Notes under the pieces: generated by a model | What the model was told of the DNA's origin: nothing | The model's input: the letters and a program-made list of their open reading frames with translations, nothing else | The model's database searches: none | Made by a program: the position numbers and the translations under genes | In this document: positions 8,101 through 15,325 of the stretch, piece after piece | Numbering within the stretch: the first letter of the stretch is position 1 | Layout of the letters: every line of letters begins with the position of its first letter | NCBI RefSeq assembly: GCF_000159135.1 | Contig: NZ_GG667523.1 | Span: 168,765 to 200,890 of the forward strand | Direction of reading: 5' to 3' | DNA from: Corynebacterium striatum ATCC 6940 | GTDB taxonomy: Bacteria > Actinomycetota > Actinomycetes > Mycobacteriales > Mycobacteriaceae | Length of the DNA: 32,126 nucleotides

Positions 8101-8676
8101 GGCCAGTTCCTGGCGGGTGGATGAGACCTATATCCGGGTCGGTGGCAGGTGGTGCTACCTCTATCCGGTGATCACCGCCGGTGGCCAGACCCTGGACTTT
8201 TACCTCTCTCCGAAGCGGAACGTGGCCGCAGCGAAGCGTTTCCTGGCCAAGGCCGTCAGATCCAATGCGTCAGCCGGGTATCCCAGAGTGATCAACACCA
8301 ATAAAGCACCCTTCCTAGCCAGGGCAATCGCCGGGTTGAAGTCAGAGGGAGTCTGCCCGTCAACAGTGGAACACCGGCAGGTGAAATACCTCAACAACAT
8401 CCCGGAAGGCGACCATGGTCGGCTGAAGCGGATCCTCGGGCCGAAAGGCGCGTTTAAGAACCGGACATCTGCACATCGGACGTTGAAAGGGATGGAGGCG
8501 ATGCACTCATTGCGGAAAAGGCAAGGCACGATGTTTGCCCTCACGGGCAACCGAAACCGGACGCGGTGATCGTCAACCGGGTCTTCGAGACGGCCTAACA
8601 ACGCCCACACGCAGCGGCCATCAGGGAATGAGAAACTGAGTCTTCGCTGCCCTCCGCCCAACCTTGCAACAGCACC
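8101..8676 (+). mobile_element. IS6-family element, right-hand part only
   Basis: This is the 3' portion of an IS6-type insertion sequence. It begins abruptly at GGCCAGTTCC, inside the transposase gene, and ends with an IS6-like terminal repeat (AACCTTGCAACAGCACC, 8660-8676), the inverse of the left end seen at 10402. The left end and N-terminal third of the transposase are absent. The part up to about 8264 is a near-duplicate of 10669-10833. Confidence 0.85.
8102..8598 (+). pseudogene. IS6-family transposase, C-terminal fragment
   Basis: DDE transposase fragment. The first catalytic aspartate is in WRVDETYIRVGG, and the glutamate is in NNIPEGDHGRLKR. The second catalytic position reads INTNKAP where related transposases have TDKAP, so the essential Asp is Asn. 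A frameshift near 8540 diverts the C-terminus: the frame ending at 8569 is wrong, while the family-typical tail (GQPKPDAVIVNRVFETA) is in another frame, stopping at 8598. With the N-terminus missing, an active-site residue lost and a frameshift, it cannot be functional. Confidence 0.88.
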
Positions 8677-8780
8677 CTCCAAGAACGATTCAAGGGCCTG
8701 GCCCCGATGCAGTATCGGAACCAGGCCCCCGCAAAGACCCTAACCATTTAGAATTAACCCAGTCCAGAAAATGGGGGTCA
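8677..8780 (+). mobile_element. IS3-family element tail
   Basis: Immediately after the IS6 right end, an in-frame stretch from 8677 to a TAG at 8749-8751 encodes LQERFKGLAPMQYRNQA, the C-terminal signature of IS3-family OrfB transposases (KGLxPxQYRxQA). Thirty bases later comes a probable right terminal repeat, TCCAGAAAATGGGGGTCA (8763-8780). The IS6 element therefore landed in, or recombined with, an IS3 element of which only the last hundred bases remain. Confidence 0.7.
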
Positions 8781-8800
8781 GCTCACTCTGGATGGGCTTA

Positions 8801-9397
8801 TTAGAGGCCGAAGGCGCCGCCGCTGACGAGGATGAAGATGCCCAGGCCGATCAGGACGATCGGGAACAGCACGTGCTCCCAGCGCTCAAGGACTTCTGCG
8901 ATGGGCGGGCGGGTGGCCACGAACTTTGCCAGCAGGACCAGGCCTGCCACCAGGACGAGGAAAACGATGCAGTAGATGATGACGGCGGCAGTGTCCACGT
9001 TGAGGAAGACCGGGACGTAGACGCCGATATTGTCGCCACCGTTGGCAAACGTCACACCGGCGACGGTCAGCACACCCACCTTTTTCCCGGCGATCTTCGC
9101 ATCATCATCGTCGTCATCATCGCTTCGCCAAGCCTGCCAGGCCGCCCGTAGTCCCAGGGCCAGGGGAATTAGTCCGAAGTACGGGATCGCCTCAGCAGGT
9201 AGGAATACTCCTGCCCCCAGCATGACCAGGACTGCGGCCGCGAGGATGCCCATGAAGCCGAGGTACTGCCCAGCCAGAATCCGAAGCGTGGTCCCTTTTT
9301 GCCCCGCCCCGCGGGCAAAAAACAGCGAGAGCACGATGATGTCGTCGATATTGGTGGCGATAAACAGACCAATCGCCGACAGTAGACCGGTTACCAC
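8801..9397 (-). CDS. cadD: CadD-family cadmium resistance transporter
   Basis: A 198-residue integral membrane protein that probably exports or sequesters Cd(II). The N-terminal signature ATNIDDIIVLSLFFARG is typical of CadD. There are about five to six hydrophobic segments, and an acidic loop (SDDDDDDDAK) between the third and fourth could bind divalent metal. The start is GTG at 9397: its G is shared with the stop TAG of the regulator gene upstream, and GGAGG lies seven bases before it inside that gene. The frame is open further upstream, but that extension has no membrane homology. The one-base overlap implies translational coupling to the metal sensor. Confidence 0.87.
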   Translation of the reverse strand: MVTGLLSAIGLFIATNIDDIIVLSLFFARGAGQKGTTLRILAGQYLGFMGILAAAVLVMLGAGVFLPAEAIPYFGLIPLALGLRAAWQAWRSDDDDDDDAKIAGKKVGVLTVAGVTFANGGDNIGVYVPVFLNVDTAAVIIYCIVFLVLVAGLVLLAKFVATRPPIAEVLERWEHVLFPIVLIGLGIFILVSGGAFGL

Positions 9398-9756
9398 TAC
9401 GCACCCTCCTGTCCATTGACACACCCAGATACGGCGCATCCGGCGTCGATGCATTCGGCGTTGTCATCGACGGCCAGGGTGATATCCAGCAACGCGTTCA
9501 ACGCCTGCGCCAGATGAGCATCAACGATCTCGTAGCGGGTCTGTCGCCCCTGCGGTTCGGCGACAACAATTCCGCAGTCCCTCAGGCAAGCGAGATAGTT
9601 CGACACGTTCGAGCGCGTCAGTTCCAGATCCTGGGCGAGAGCGGCCGGGTAGGCCGGCCCCTCCAGCAGCGCCAGGAGAATGCGGGAACGAGTCGGATCC
9701 GCCATGGCCCGACCCAACCGGTTCATCACGTCTAGATGAGAAGAAATAGTCAGCAT
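9397..9756 (-). CDS. cmtR: CmtR-like ArsR/SmtB Cd(II)/Pb(II) sensor
   Basis: A 119-residue winged-helix repressor. The recognition helix is LTRSNVSNYLACLRDCG. The cadmium/lead ligands known for Mycobacterium tuberculosis CmtR are Cys57, Cys61 and Cys102; cysteines occur here at exactly those positions (ACLRDC and AEC). Two further cysteines (107 and 112) lie in the tail. The gene leads a two-gene operon with cadD. No ribosome site precedes the ATG, and a promoter sits so close that the mRNA is probably leaderless. The protein should release DNA when it binds Cd or Pb. Confidence 0.92.
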   Translation of the reverse strand: MLTISSHLDVMNRLGRAMADPTRSRILLALLEGPAYPAALAQDLELTRSNVSNYLACLRDCGIVVAEPQGRQTRYEIVDAHLAQALNALLDITLAVDDNAECIDAGCAVSGCVNGQEGA

Positions 9757-9757
9757 G

Positions 9758-9793
9758 TGCTGAACTATACAGTTGTTGCTGAACTAATTTCAA
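9758..9793 (-). promoter_or_regulatory. cmtR-cadD promoter and operator repeats
   Basis: Read on the minus strand, TTGAAA (9793-9788) and TATAGT (9769-9764) form a sigma-70-type promoter with an 18-base spacer. The -10 ends seven bases before the cmtR ATG, so transcription should start at or next to it. Two direct repeats, written on the plus strand as TGCTGAACTA (9758-9767 and 9777-9786), overlap the -10 and the spacer with a 19-base period. They are the best candidates for the CmtR operator. Confidence 0.65.
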
Positions 9794-10106
9794 CATGGGA
9801 TGGCGTCGTTGCGAGAGGCCGTCTACACTTTCAGGCTGAGGCCTTCACTGCGCAGGAAGGAAGCGGCCGCCTAGTTGGCGGTGTTCCCGACGTGATTTAA
9901 AGGTGAGGGCTATTGCCGGCAGCTTCCGGCCCAGGCCAGTGGCGGCCCACGTACCGATCAGGGTGTCCCACTTCCAAGGAAGTGAGACACCCTTAATGAA
10001 ACCAATTGAAAATACACAGCCCCAGGAGAGGACTGTTCCACAAGCTATTCCAACGAATTGACTCGCGAAACCTGCTGCAGAATAGACTTCCGGCACGCTG
10101 TGGGTC
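9794..10106. other. Gap between cmtR and resolvase remnant
   Basis: No convincing gene. A minus-strand frame (9845-10135) encodes a partly hydrophobic 96-residue product, but it has no ribosome site and overlaps the resolvase start. The notable element is the 32-base palindrome at 9961-9992. As the region lies just upstream of a resolvase gene, it may contain the remains of a recombination (res-like) site. Confidence 0.4.
9961..9992. repeat. 32-base near-perfect palindrome
   Basis: GGGTGTCCCACTTCC (9961-9975), two bases AA, then GGAAGTGAGACACCC (9978-9992): 14 of 15 positions pair. No T-tract follows on the plus strand. It could be a terminator, a recombinase binding site for the neighbouring resolvase, or an insertion-sequence end. 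Confidence 0.7.
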
Positions 10107-10401
10107 ATGGATATTGGTAACGCCCGGGTTTCCACCGCAAAACAAGACCTCGACCGTCAGATCGACGCGCTCCGTAAAGAAGATGTTGCGGATAAATACA
10201 TCTACGTCGACAAGAAATCCGGATCCACCACGAATCGGCCCGGACTCCAGCAAGCCCGCGCGGGAGATGTCATTGTCGTCCACACCCTCGACCGGCTGGG
10301 CCGCACCGTCCGCGACACTCTCAACCTGATCCATGACCTTCAGGAGCGTGGGGTAGGGGTGCGCACCTTGACTGATCCCATCAAGGTCAATTCCTCGAAT
10401 C
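10107..10401 (+). pseudogene. Serine recombinase (resolvase/invertase), truncated
   Basis: N-terminal catalytic domain of a small serine recombinase of the Tn3 resolvase/invertase type. ARVSTAKQDLDRQ carries the nucleophilic serine (residue 9), and HTLDRLGR and the DPIKVNSS segment follow. Family members usually have YARVST, but here an Asn stands before ARVST. After about 98 residues the match stops at the left end of an IS6 element (10402). The rest of the catalytic domain and the helix-turn-helix are gone, so the product is not functional. Confidence 0.85.
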
Positions 10402-10833
10402 GGTGCCGTTGCAAAGTTGGGGCAGTAGGAAGAGCGACGTGAAATAGTCACAGTCATGGGTATCTTCTCCGGTCGTCATTTCCCGTGACATCATTCTGTG
10501 GGCAGTGCGGTGGTACTGCCGCTACGGGGTGAGCTACCGCGATCTGGAGGAAATGATGACCGCGCGGGGCGTGCCAGTCGATCACACCACGATCTACCGC
10601 TAGGGCCAGAAATACGCCCCTGAGCTGGACAAGCAAACACGGTGGTACCGACACGTTACCTGACTGGCAGGCCAGTTCCTGGCGGGCGGATGAGATCTAT
10701 ATCCGAGTCGGCGGCAGGTGGTGCTACCTCTATCGGGCGATCACCGCCGGTGGCCAGACCCTGGACTTTTTACCTCTCTCCGAAGCGGAACGTGGCCGCA
10801 GCGGAACGTTTCCTGGCCAAGGCCGTCAGATCA
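10402..10833 (+). mobile_element. IS6-family element, left-hand part only
   Basis: Begins with an IS6-type terminal repeat, GGTGCCGTTGCAAAGTT (10402-10418), placed directly in the resolvase gene. It breaks off at GTCAGATC (10833), before the transposase C-terminus and right end. It thus complements the right-hand copy at 8101-8676, with an overlap of about 165 near-identical bases. Both copies point the same way and bracket the IS3 tail, cadD-cmtR and the resolvase. Confidence 0.85.
10456..10833 (+). pseudogene. IS6-family transposase, N-terminal fragment
   Basis: Starts MGIFSGRHFP and continues in a shifted frame with RDIILWAVRWYCRYGVSYRD, the helix-turn-helix region of IS6 transposases. 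Defects seen: a frameshift near 10483; an in-frame TAG at 10601-10603 where relatives have Trp (TIYRW); an extra base near 10660 before PDWQASSWRADEIY; and an extra T in 10767-10771. The gene ends by truncation at 10833. It is clearly decayed. Confidence 0.88.
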
Positions 10834-11024
10834 AGACAACAATCAAGATGACTTATTGACACCATCGAAAACAAAAGTTCGAAAGCCGAGAGCGGGAGTT
10901 AGGATGTAAATCCCCACACTTGCAATCCTCGACCGCTCAAGTTCAGAAAAACAAAGAAACCGGAGGTCACAAACCCTTTCAAGTTTGTGACCTCCGGTGT
11001 AGCAGTTTGTTGAACTGCTCAGCG
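10834..11024. other. Junction between accessory segment and core
   Basis: About 190 bases with no credible gene, between the broken IS6 copy and the tRNA. The first 125 bases are unassigned. The rest holds the tRNA terminator hairpin (10959-10998). Confidence 0.5.
10959..10998 (-). terminator. tRNA-Leu terminator
   Basis: Perfect 16-base inverted repeat, ACCGGAGGTCACAAAC (10959-10974) with GTTTGTGACCTCCGGT (10983-10998), around an eight-base loop. Read on the minus strand it is followed by TTTCTTTGTTTTTCTG. It lies 26 bases past the tRNA 3' end, as an intrinsic terminator should. Confidence 0.92.
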
Positions 11025-11109
11025 TGCCCGGGGCGGGACTTGAACCCGCACGTCCTATAAGGACACTGGCACCTGAAGCCAGCGCGTCTGCCAATTCCGC
11101 CACCCGGGC
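11025..11109 (-). tRNA. tRNA-Leu (anticodon CAG)
   Basis: Read on the minus strand, the acceptor arms GCCCGGG (from 11109) and CCCGGGC pair, with discriminator A at 11025. The D-arm has TGGCGGAATTGGCAGACGCG. The anticodon stem CTGGC/GCCAG encloses TTCAGGT with anticodon CAG, there is a long leucine-type variable arm (TGTCCTTATAGGACG), and the T-arm carries GGTTCAAGTCC. Length is 85 bases; the CCA end is not encoded. It decodes CUG. The accessory segment ends about 190 bases beyond its 3' side, making it a candidate insertion hotspot. Confidence 0.95.
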
Positions 11110-11264
11110 TGGGTACCTAAATGTCTTGGCGACCAACTAACATTAGCATGCAGCAGCGTATTGATAACAAATCCGCTGGCAAAGCCAAACTTTTCTGAGG
11201 AAAAGTCCCGGATAAACCTGGGAACTTTGGCCTGTACGGCTACGTTTAGAAGGGGTAGGCACCC

Positions 11265-11293
11265 TATAATTAGCGCTGCTATAGAAAAGGAGG
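11265..11293 (+). promoter_or_regulatory. fhaA operon promoter and ribosome site
   Basis: A perfect TATAAT -10 hexamer is at 11265-11270, about 30 bases before the fhaA start. No clear -35 element is seen. AAAGGAGG (11287-11294 region) is an excellent ribosome site, seven bases before GTG at 11301. This probably drives the whole fhaA-to-pknB run. Confidence 0.6.
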
Positions 11294-11300
11294 ACAGCAC

Positions 11301-12134
11301 GTGGCATTACTTGAAAGGCTCGCGAAGCTGGATTCCGCCATGCAGCGAGGCTTAGACAACGGCATGGCCTTTGTCTTCGGAGGCAAGGTCGTCCCTGCTG
11401 AGATTGAAGAGCTCCTCAAGCAAGAAGCGCAGGACAATCTCGCACGCGGAGACGATGCTAATCTCTACAGCCCCAACGTTATGACCGTAGGCGTGTCCTC
11501 CAAGGATTTGGAGAACCTCTCTCAAAACAGAGATCTTCCTGCGGATTTCGCCGAGCAACTCACCCGCTTTGTCAGGAACCACGGCTGGGCCTTCGCCGGC
11601 CCGGTCATCGTGCGCATCGCGGAGGAATCGGGATTGCGTACAGGACAGCTCCGCGTGTCCTCGTTCATCGATCACGAGCCCACTGAGGAAACCGGTTTCG
11701 ACGCAATCTTTCACGAAGACGATGGTCAGGAGGACCATATGACTAACCCCAATAATGCAGATGAGGCCGCAACCACCGCTTTCTTGGCGCAGAGCCAGCA
11801 GCCGGAGCAGCCGCAGCCACATGGCCCAGCTGTCAACCTCATGCTGCAGGACGGTTCCTCCCGCGTGTACCACGTGCAGGAAGGTTCCAACATCATCGGC
11901 CGCAGCAACGACGCCGACCTTCGCCTGCCAGACACCGGCGTGTCCCGTCAGCATGCTGAAATTACCTGGAACGGCCAAGACGCCATCCTGGTAGACCTAC
12001 AGTCCACCAACGGCACCACCGTGAACGAAACCCCAATCGATAACTGGCTGCTGGCAGACGGTGACGTCATCACCATGGGCCATTCCCACATCGAGGTTCG
12101 TATCACCGGTACACAGCCAAACAAAAACTACTAA
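11301..12134 (+). CDS. fhaA: FHA-domain protein FhaA (DUF3662 + FHA)
   Basis: Cytoplasmic phosphothreonine-reading adaptor, 277 residues, GTG start. The N-terminal DUF3662 domain (about 1-120) is followed by an acidic Gln/Pro-rich linker (about 135-172). The C-terminal FHA domain (about 175-262) has GRSNDADLRL, the SRQH phosphopeptide-binding motif and STNGT. In mycobacteria the orthologue reads phosphorylated partners of PknA/PknB, including the lipid II flippase MviN; the same role is inferred here. First gene of the kinase operon. Confidence 0.95.
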   Translation: MALLERLAKLDSAMQRGLDNGMAFVFGGKVVPAEIEELLKQEAQDNLARGDDANLYSPNVMTVGVSSKDLENLSQNRDLPADFAEQLTRFVRNHGWAFAGPVIVRIAEESGLRTGQLRVSSFIDHEPTEETGFDAIFHEDDGQEDHMTNPNNADEAATTAFLAQSQQPEQPQPHGPAVNLMLQDGSSRVYHVQEGSNIIGRSNDADLRLPDTGVSRQHAEITWNGQDAILVDLQSTNGTTVNETPIDNWLLADGDVITMGHSHIEVRITGTQPNKNY

Positions 12135-12161
12135 TACAAGCTCGAGAGAAAGGAGGTCACC

Positions 12162-12614
12162 ATGGATTCGGTCGTTTTGTTAGCTCTGCGCATCGGCCTG
12201 CTCGCACTGTTGTGGCTTTTCATCCTGGTGGCCTTGAATGCGATGCGCCGAGACGCCAACAAGGCTGCCGGCGTGTATCAGCCCTCAGCGCAAACTAAGT
12301 CTTCCCCGCGGCGCCGCGAAGTTCCTAAGCAGATCAACATCGTGGATGGTCCGCTACGCGGCTCCCACATGCAGTTGGGCACCCTCGAGGAATGCACTAT
12401 GGGCCGCGCCCAAGACTGTGACTTTGTCACAGGTGATGACTTTTCTTCCGGTCATCACGCCCGGCTTTTCCGCCGCGGCAGCGAATGGTTTATTGAAGAC
12501 CTTGAATCCCGCAACGGCACCTTCGTCGGTGGCGTTCGCATTGACCAGCCGGAACGAGTTGGCGTTGGCAGCGACATCAAACTTGGCCGCACGACCGTGA
12601 GGTTGATGGCATGA
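12162..12614 (+). CDS. fhaB: FHA-domain membrane protein FhaB
   Basis: A 150-residue protein with one N-terminal membrane helix (about 4-25) and a cytoplasmic FHA domain (about 65-148). The FHA motifs are MGRAQDCDF, SSGHHARL and SRNGTFV. It sits 27 bases after fhaA with an AAGGAGG site. The mycobacterial counterpart (FhaB/FipA) is a kinase substrate linked to septum and cell-wall control. Its stop overlaps the start of pstP (ATGA). Confidence 0.93.
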   Translation: MDSVVLLALRIGLLALLWLFILVALNAMRRDANKAAGVYQPSAQTKSSPRRREVPKQINIVDGPLRGSHMQLGTLEECTMGRAQDCDFVTGDDFSSGHHARLFRRGSEWFIEDLESRNGTFVGGVRIDQPERVGVGSDIKLGRTTVRLMA

Positions 12615-13972
12615 CATTGAGCCTAAAATTCACCGCGATTACTGACCGCGGCCTAGTACGCCAAAACAATGAGGACAGCGCGCACGCCGGTCCCCATCTT
12701 TTGCTTTTGGCTGACGGCATGGGAGGCCACGCCGCAGGCGAGGTCGCATCCAAGCTCATGGTCGAGCACTTGGAACACCTCGAGCAAGACCCCGAGGACA
12801 ACGACATGCTCGCCCTCCTGGGCGCCGCAGCTGAGGATGCAAACGCGTCCATCGCAGCGCACGTCGAGCAGCACCCAGAGACCGAGGGCATGGGCACCAC
12901 GCTGACCGCGATGATGTTCAACGGTTCCGAGTTTGGTGTCTGCCACGTCGGTGACTCCCGTGGTTACCGCCTGCGCGCGGGCAAGTTGACGCAGATCACC
13001 AAGGACGACACCTATGTGCAGTCCCTGGTGGATGAGGGTCGCCTCGACCCAGCTGACGTCTCTTCACACCCGCAGAAGTCGCTCATCCTCAAGGCCTATA
13101 CCGGCCGCCCGGTTGACCCCACCTTGTTCATGCTGGACGCCAAGGTCGGCGACCGCCTCCTGTTGTGCTCCGACGGCTTGTCCGATCCCGTCACAGCCTC
13201 CACCATTGAGTTGGCGCTGGGCCAGGGCACGCTTGACGACGCCGCGGTAACCCTCCGCGATCTCGCCCTGCGCTCCGGCGGTCCGGACAACGTGACTATC
13301 GTCCTGGCGGAAGTGGTTGAGGGCAAGGGCGACAGCTCGCCTGTCACCGTCGGCGCGATCGCCGGCGTTGTCCCAGAACCTACTCACCCCGACTCCGCTG
13401 CGAGTCGGGCGGCGGCGCTGACGCGCCCGCGGGAGGCGTCGCCAAGCATTGCTGCGTCCCGGCAGGCCGCAGAAGAAGATGAAGAGTCCGAGGAGCCTCA
13501 CAGTCCCAAGAAAAAGGTGGGCTGGAAGATCATCGGCGCACTCGTGGCTGTGCTTGTGCTCGTCATCGGCAGCGGATTCTGGACCAAGAACGAGATTTCG
13601 AACAACTTCTACGTAGCCATCGGCGAAGAGGAAGTGATAACGATCCACCAAGGCGTGGACTTCTCCATCTTCGGCCGCTCGCTGCAACACCAGTACCAAA
13701 ATGCGTGCATCGATAAGGCAAATACTTTGCGTCTGGGCTCCGCGCCCTGCGAGGGAGACTTCTCCGCGTTCAAGGTGAGCGACCTTCCAGATTCCGAGCG
13801 CGCTGCGGTTGGAAACCTGCCCTCCGGTACCTATGCGGAGGTTCAGACCCAACTGTCGACCTTGTCCTCCAAGGCACTCAAGCCTTGCATCACCGCGCCC
13901 AGCGGAAAAACGGACAAGAAGTTAGAAAACAAAGCCGCGAAACCAGGAGTTACTTGCCGGGAGGTGAGTTAA
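12611..13972 (+). CDS. pstP: PP2C-type Ser/Thr phosphatase PstP
   Basis: Removes phosphates from PknA/PknB and their targets. The 453-residue protein starts with a PP2C domain (about 5-237). Metal-binding motifs are RGLVRQNNEDS, LLADGMGGHAAGE, HVGDSRGYR, LLLCSDGLSD and GGPDNVTIVL. A juxtamembrane region rich in Glu/Ser/Lys leads to one membrane helix (about 303-323) and a roughly 130-residue extracellular part with four cysteines. The start overlaps fhaB by four bases and the stop abuts rodA, so translation is coupled through the operon. Confidence 0.94.
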   Translation: MTLSLKFTAITDRGLVRQNNEDSAHAGPHLLLLADGMGGHAAGEVASKLMVEHLEHLEQDPEDNDMLALLGAAAEDANASIAAHVEQHPETEGMGTTLTAMMFNGSEFGVCHVGDSRGYRLRAGKLTQITKDDTYVQSLVDEGRLDPADVSSHPQKSLILKAYTGRPVDPTLFMLDAKVGDRLLLCSDGLSDPVTASTIELALGQGTLDDAAVTLRDLALRSGGPDNVTIVLAEVVEGKGDSSPVTVGAIAGVVPEPTHPDSAASRAAALTRPREASPSIAASRQAAEEDEESEEPHSPKKKVGWKIIGALVAVLVLVIGSGFWTKNEISNNFYVAIGEEEVITIHQGVDFSIFGRSLQHQYQNACIDKANTLRLGSAPCEGDFSAFKVSDLPDSERAAVGNLPSGTYAEVQTQLSTLSSKALKPCITAPSGKTDKKLENKAAKPGVTCREVS

Positions 13973-15325
13973 GTGAAGAAGGTTTTTTCCCGTGGCACGG
14001 AGCTCGGGCTGCTGATCCTGGCAACCCTCGTCTTTGCCATCACCCTCGTAAGCCTGGAGCTTTCCCAGGGCAACATCCTCACCGTGGATGTCCTTTACCT
14101 CATCGGTGGATTCATCGGCGTGTTCACTGTCGCGCACTTAGCGCTGTGTTTCTTGGCGCCGCACTCCGATCAGCTGATGCTGCCTATAGTCTCGCTGCTC
14201 AACGGCACGGGCCTCATTATGCTGGCGCGCTTGGACCTCGCCAATGATGGTGGCCTGGCAACCCGCCAGGTGATGTGGACCATCGTCGGTCTCATCCTAT
14301 TCGTCCTGGTGCTGGTGGTTTTGCGAGATCACCGTTCGCTGACTCGCTATTCCTACATCCTGGGGGCAGCTGGCCTGGTCCTTCTGGCACTGCCGCTAGT
14401 ATGGCCGCAGCCCCCAGGAGTTGAGGCCCGTATCTGGCTGTGGCTTGGACCTTTCTCCATCCAGCCGGGTGAGTTCTCCAAGATCATGCTGATCTTGTTC
14501 TTCGCCATGCTGCTGACCCAGAAGCGTTCGCTGTTCACGGTAGCCGGCTACAAGTTCTTGGGGCTTTCCCTGCCGCGTCTACGCGACCTCGCACCGATTC
14601 TGGTGATTTGGGGCATCGCGATCGTCATCATGGGCATCTCCAATGACTTTGGCCCAGCGCTGCTGCTGTTCTCCACGGTCTTGGGCATGCTATTTATGGC
14701 CACGGGCCGTGTCAGCTGGCTGCTCATTGGCTTGCTCCTCGTGGGTGTTGGCGGCTTCGGCATTTACCAGATCTCGTCGAAGATTCAGCTGCGCTTTTCC
14801 AACTTCCTGGACCCGCTCGGCAACTATGACAACGGCGGATACCAGTTATCCCAGGCATTGTTCGGCATGTCCTCGGGCGGCATCTCTGGCACCGGCTTGG
14901 GCCAGGGCCACCCAGAGATCGTGCCGGTCGCGCACTCCGACTTCATCCTCGCCGGAATCGGTGAGGAGTTCGGCCTCATAGGCTTGGCAGCCGTGCTCAT
15001 CATGTTCGCCATGCTGATCTCCCGCGGCTTCAACACCGCACTGAAGTCCCGCGATTCCTACGGCAAGCTCGTGGCATCCGGCCTGTCCTTGACGCTGGCC
15101 GTGCAGGTCTTCGTGGTCACTGGCGGCATTTCTGCAATGCTGCCGATGACCGGCCTGACCACCCCATTCATGTCCGCCGGCGGTTCCTCGCTGATGGCCA
15201 ACTACATGCTCCTGGCAATCCTGCTGCGGATCTCTAATGCAGCTCGCCGCCCGGCGCGTGAGACCACCAGCAACGCGCCGAGCGACACATCCATGTTCCC
15301 CGCTGTACAGGAGGCAACCCGATGA
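13973..15325 (+). CDS. rodA: RodA/FtsW-family peptidoglycan glycosyltransferase
   Basis: Polytopic SEDS protein, 450 residues and about twelve membrane segments, that polymerises lipid II during cell elongation together with a class B penicillin-binding protein. Seen in the sequence: QPGEFSKI, SNDFGPALL, a long extracellular loop with FGMSSGGISGTGLGQG, and SDFILAGIGEEFGLIG near the C-terminus. The GTG start directly follows the pstP stop codon with no gap. The stop overlaps pbpA (ATGA), matching the obligate RodA-PBP pairing. Confidence 0.94.
   Translation: MKKVFSRGTELGLLILATLVFAITLVSLELSQGNILTVDVLYLIGGFIGVFTVAHLALCFLAPHSDQLMLPIVSLLNGTGLIMLARLDLANDGGLATRQVMWTIVGLILFVLVLVVLRDHRSLTRYSYILGAAGLVLLALPLVWPQPPGVEARIWLWLGPFSIQPGEFSKIMLILFFAMLLTQKRSLFTVAGYKFLGLSLPRLRDLAPILVIWGIAIVIMGISNDFGPALLLFSTVLGMLFMATGRVSWLLIGLLLVGVGGFGIYQISSKIQLRFSNFLDPLGNYDNGGYQLSQALFGMSSGGISGTGLGQGHPEIVPVAHSDFILAGIGEEFGLIGLAAVLIMFAMLISRGFNTALKSRDSYGKLVASGLSLTLAVQVFVVTGGISAMLPMTGLTTPFMSAGGSSLMANYMLLAILLRISNAARRPARETTSNAPSDTSMFPAVQEATR

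Noticed and set aside
9845..10135. 96-residue hydrophobic frame on the minus strand
   Set aside because: No ribosome site, spans the 32-base palindrome and overlaps the resolvase start. Kept only as a remark on the gap.
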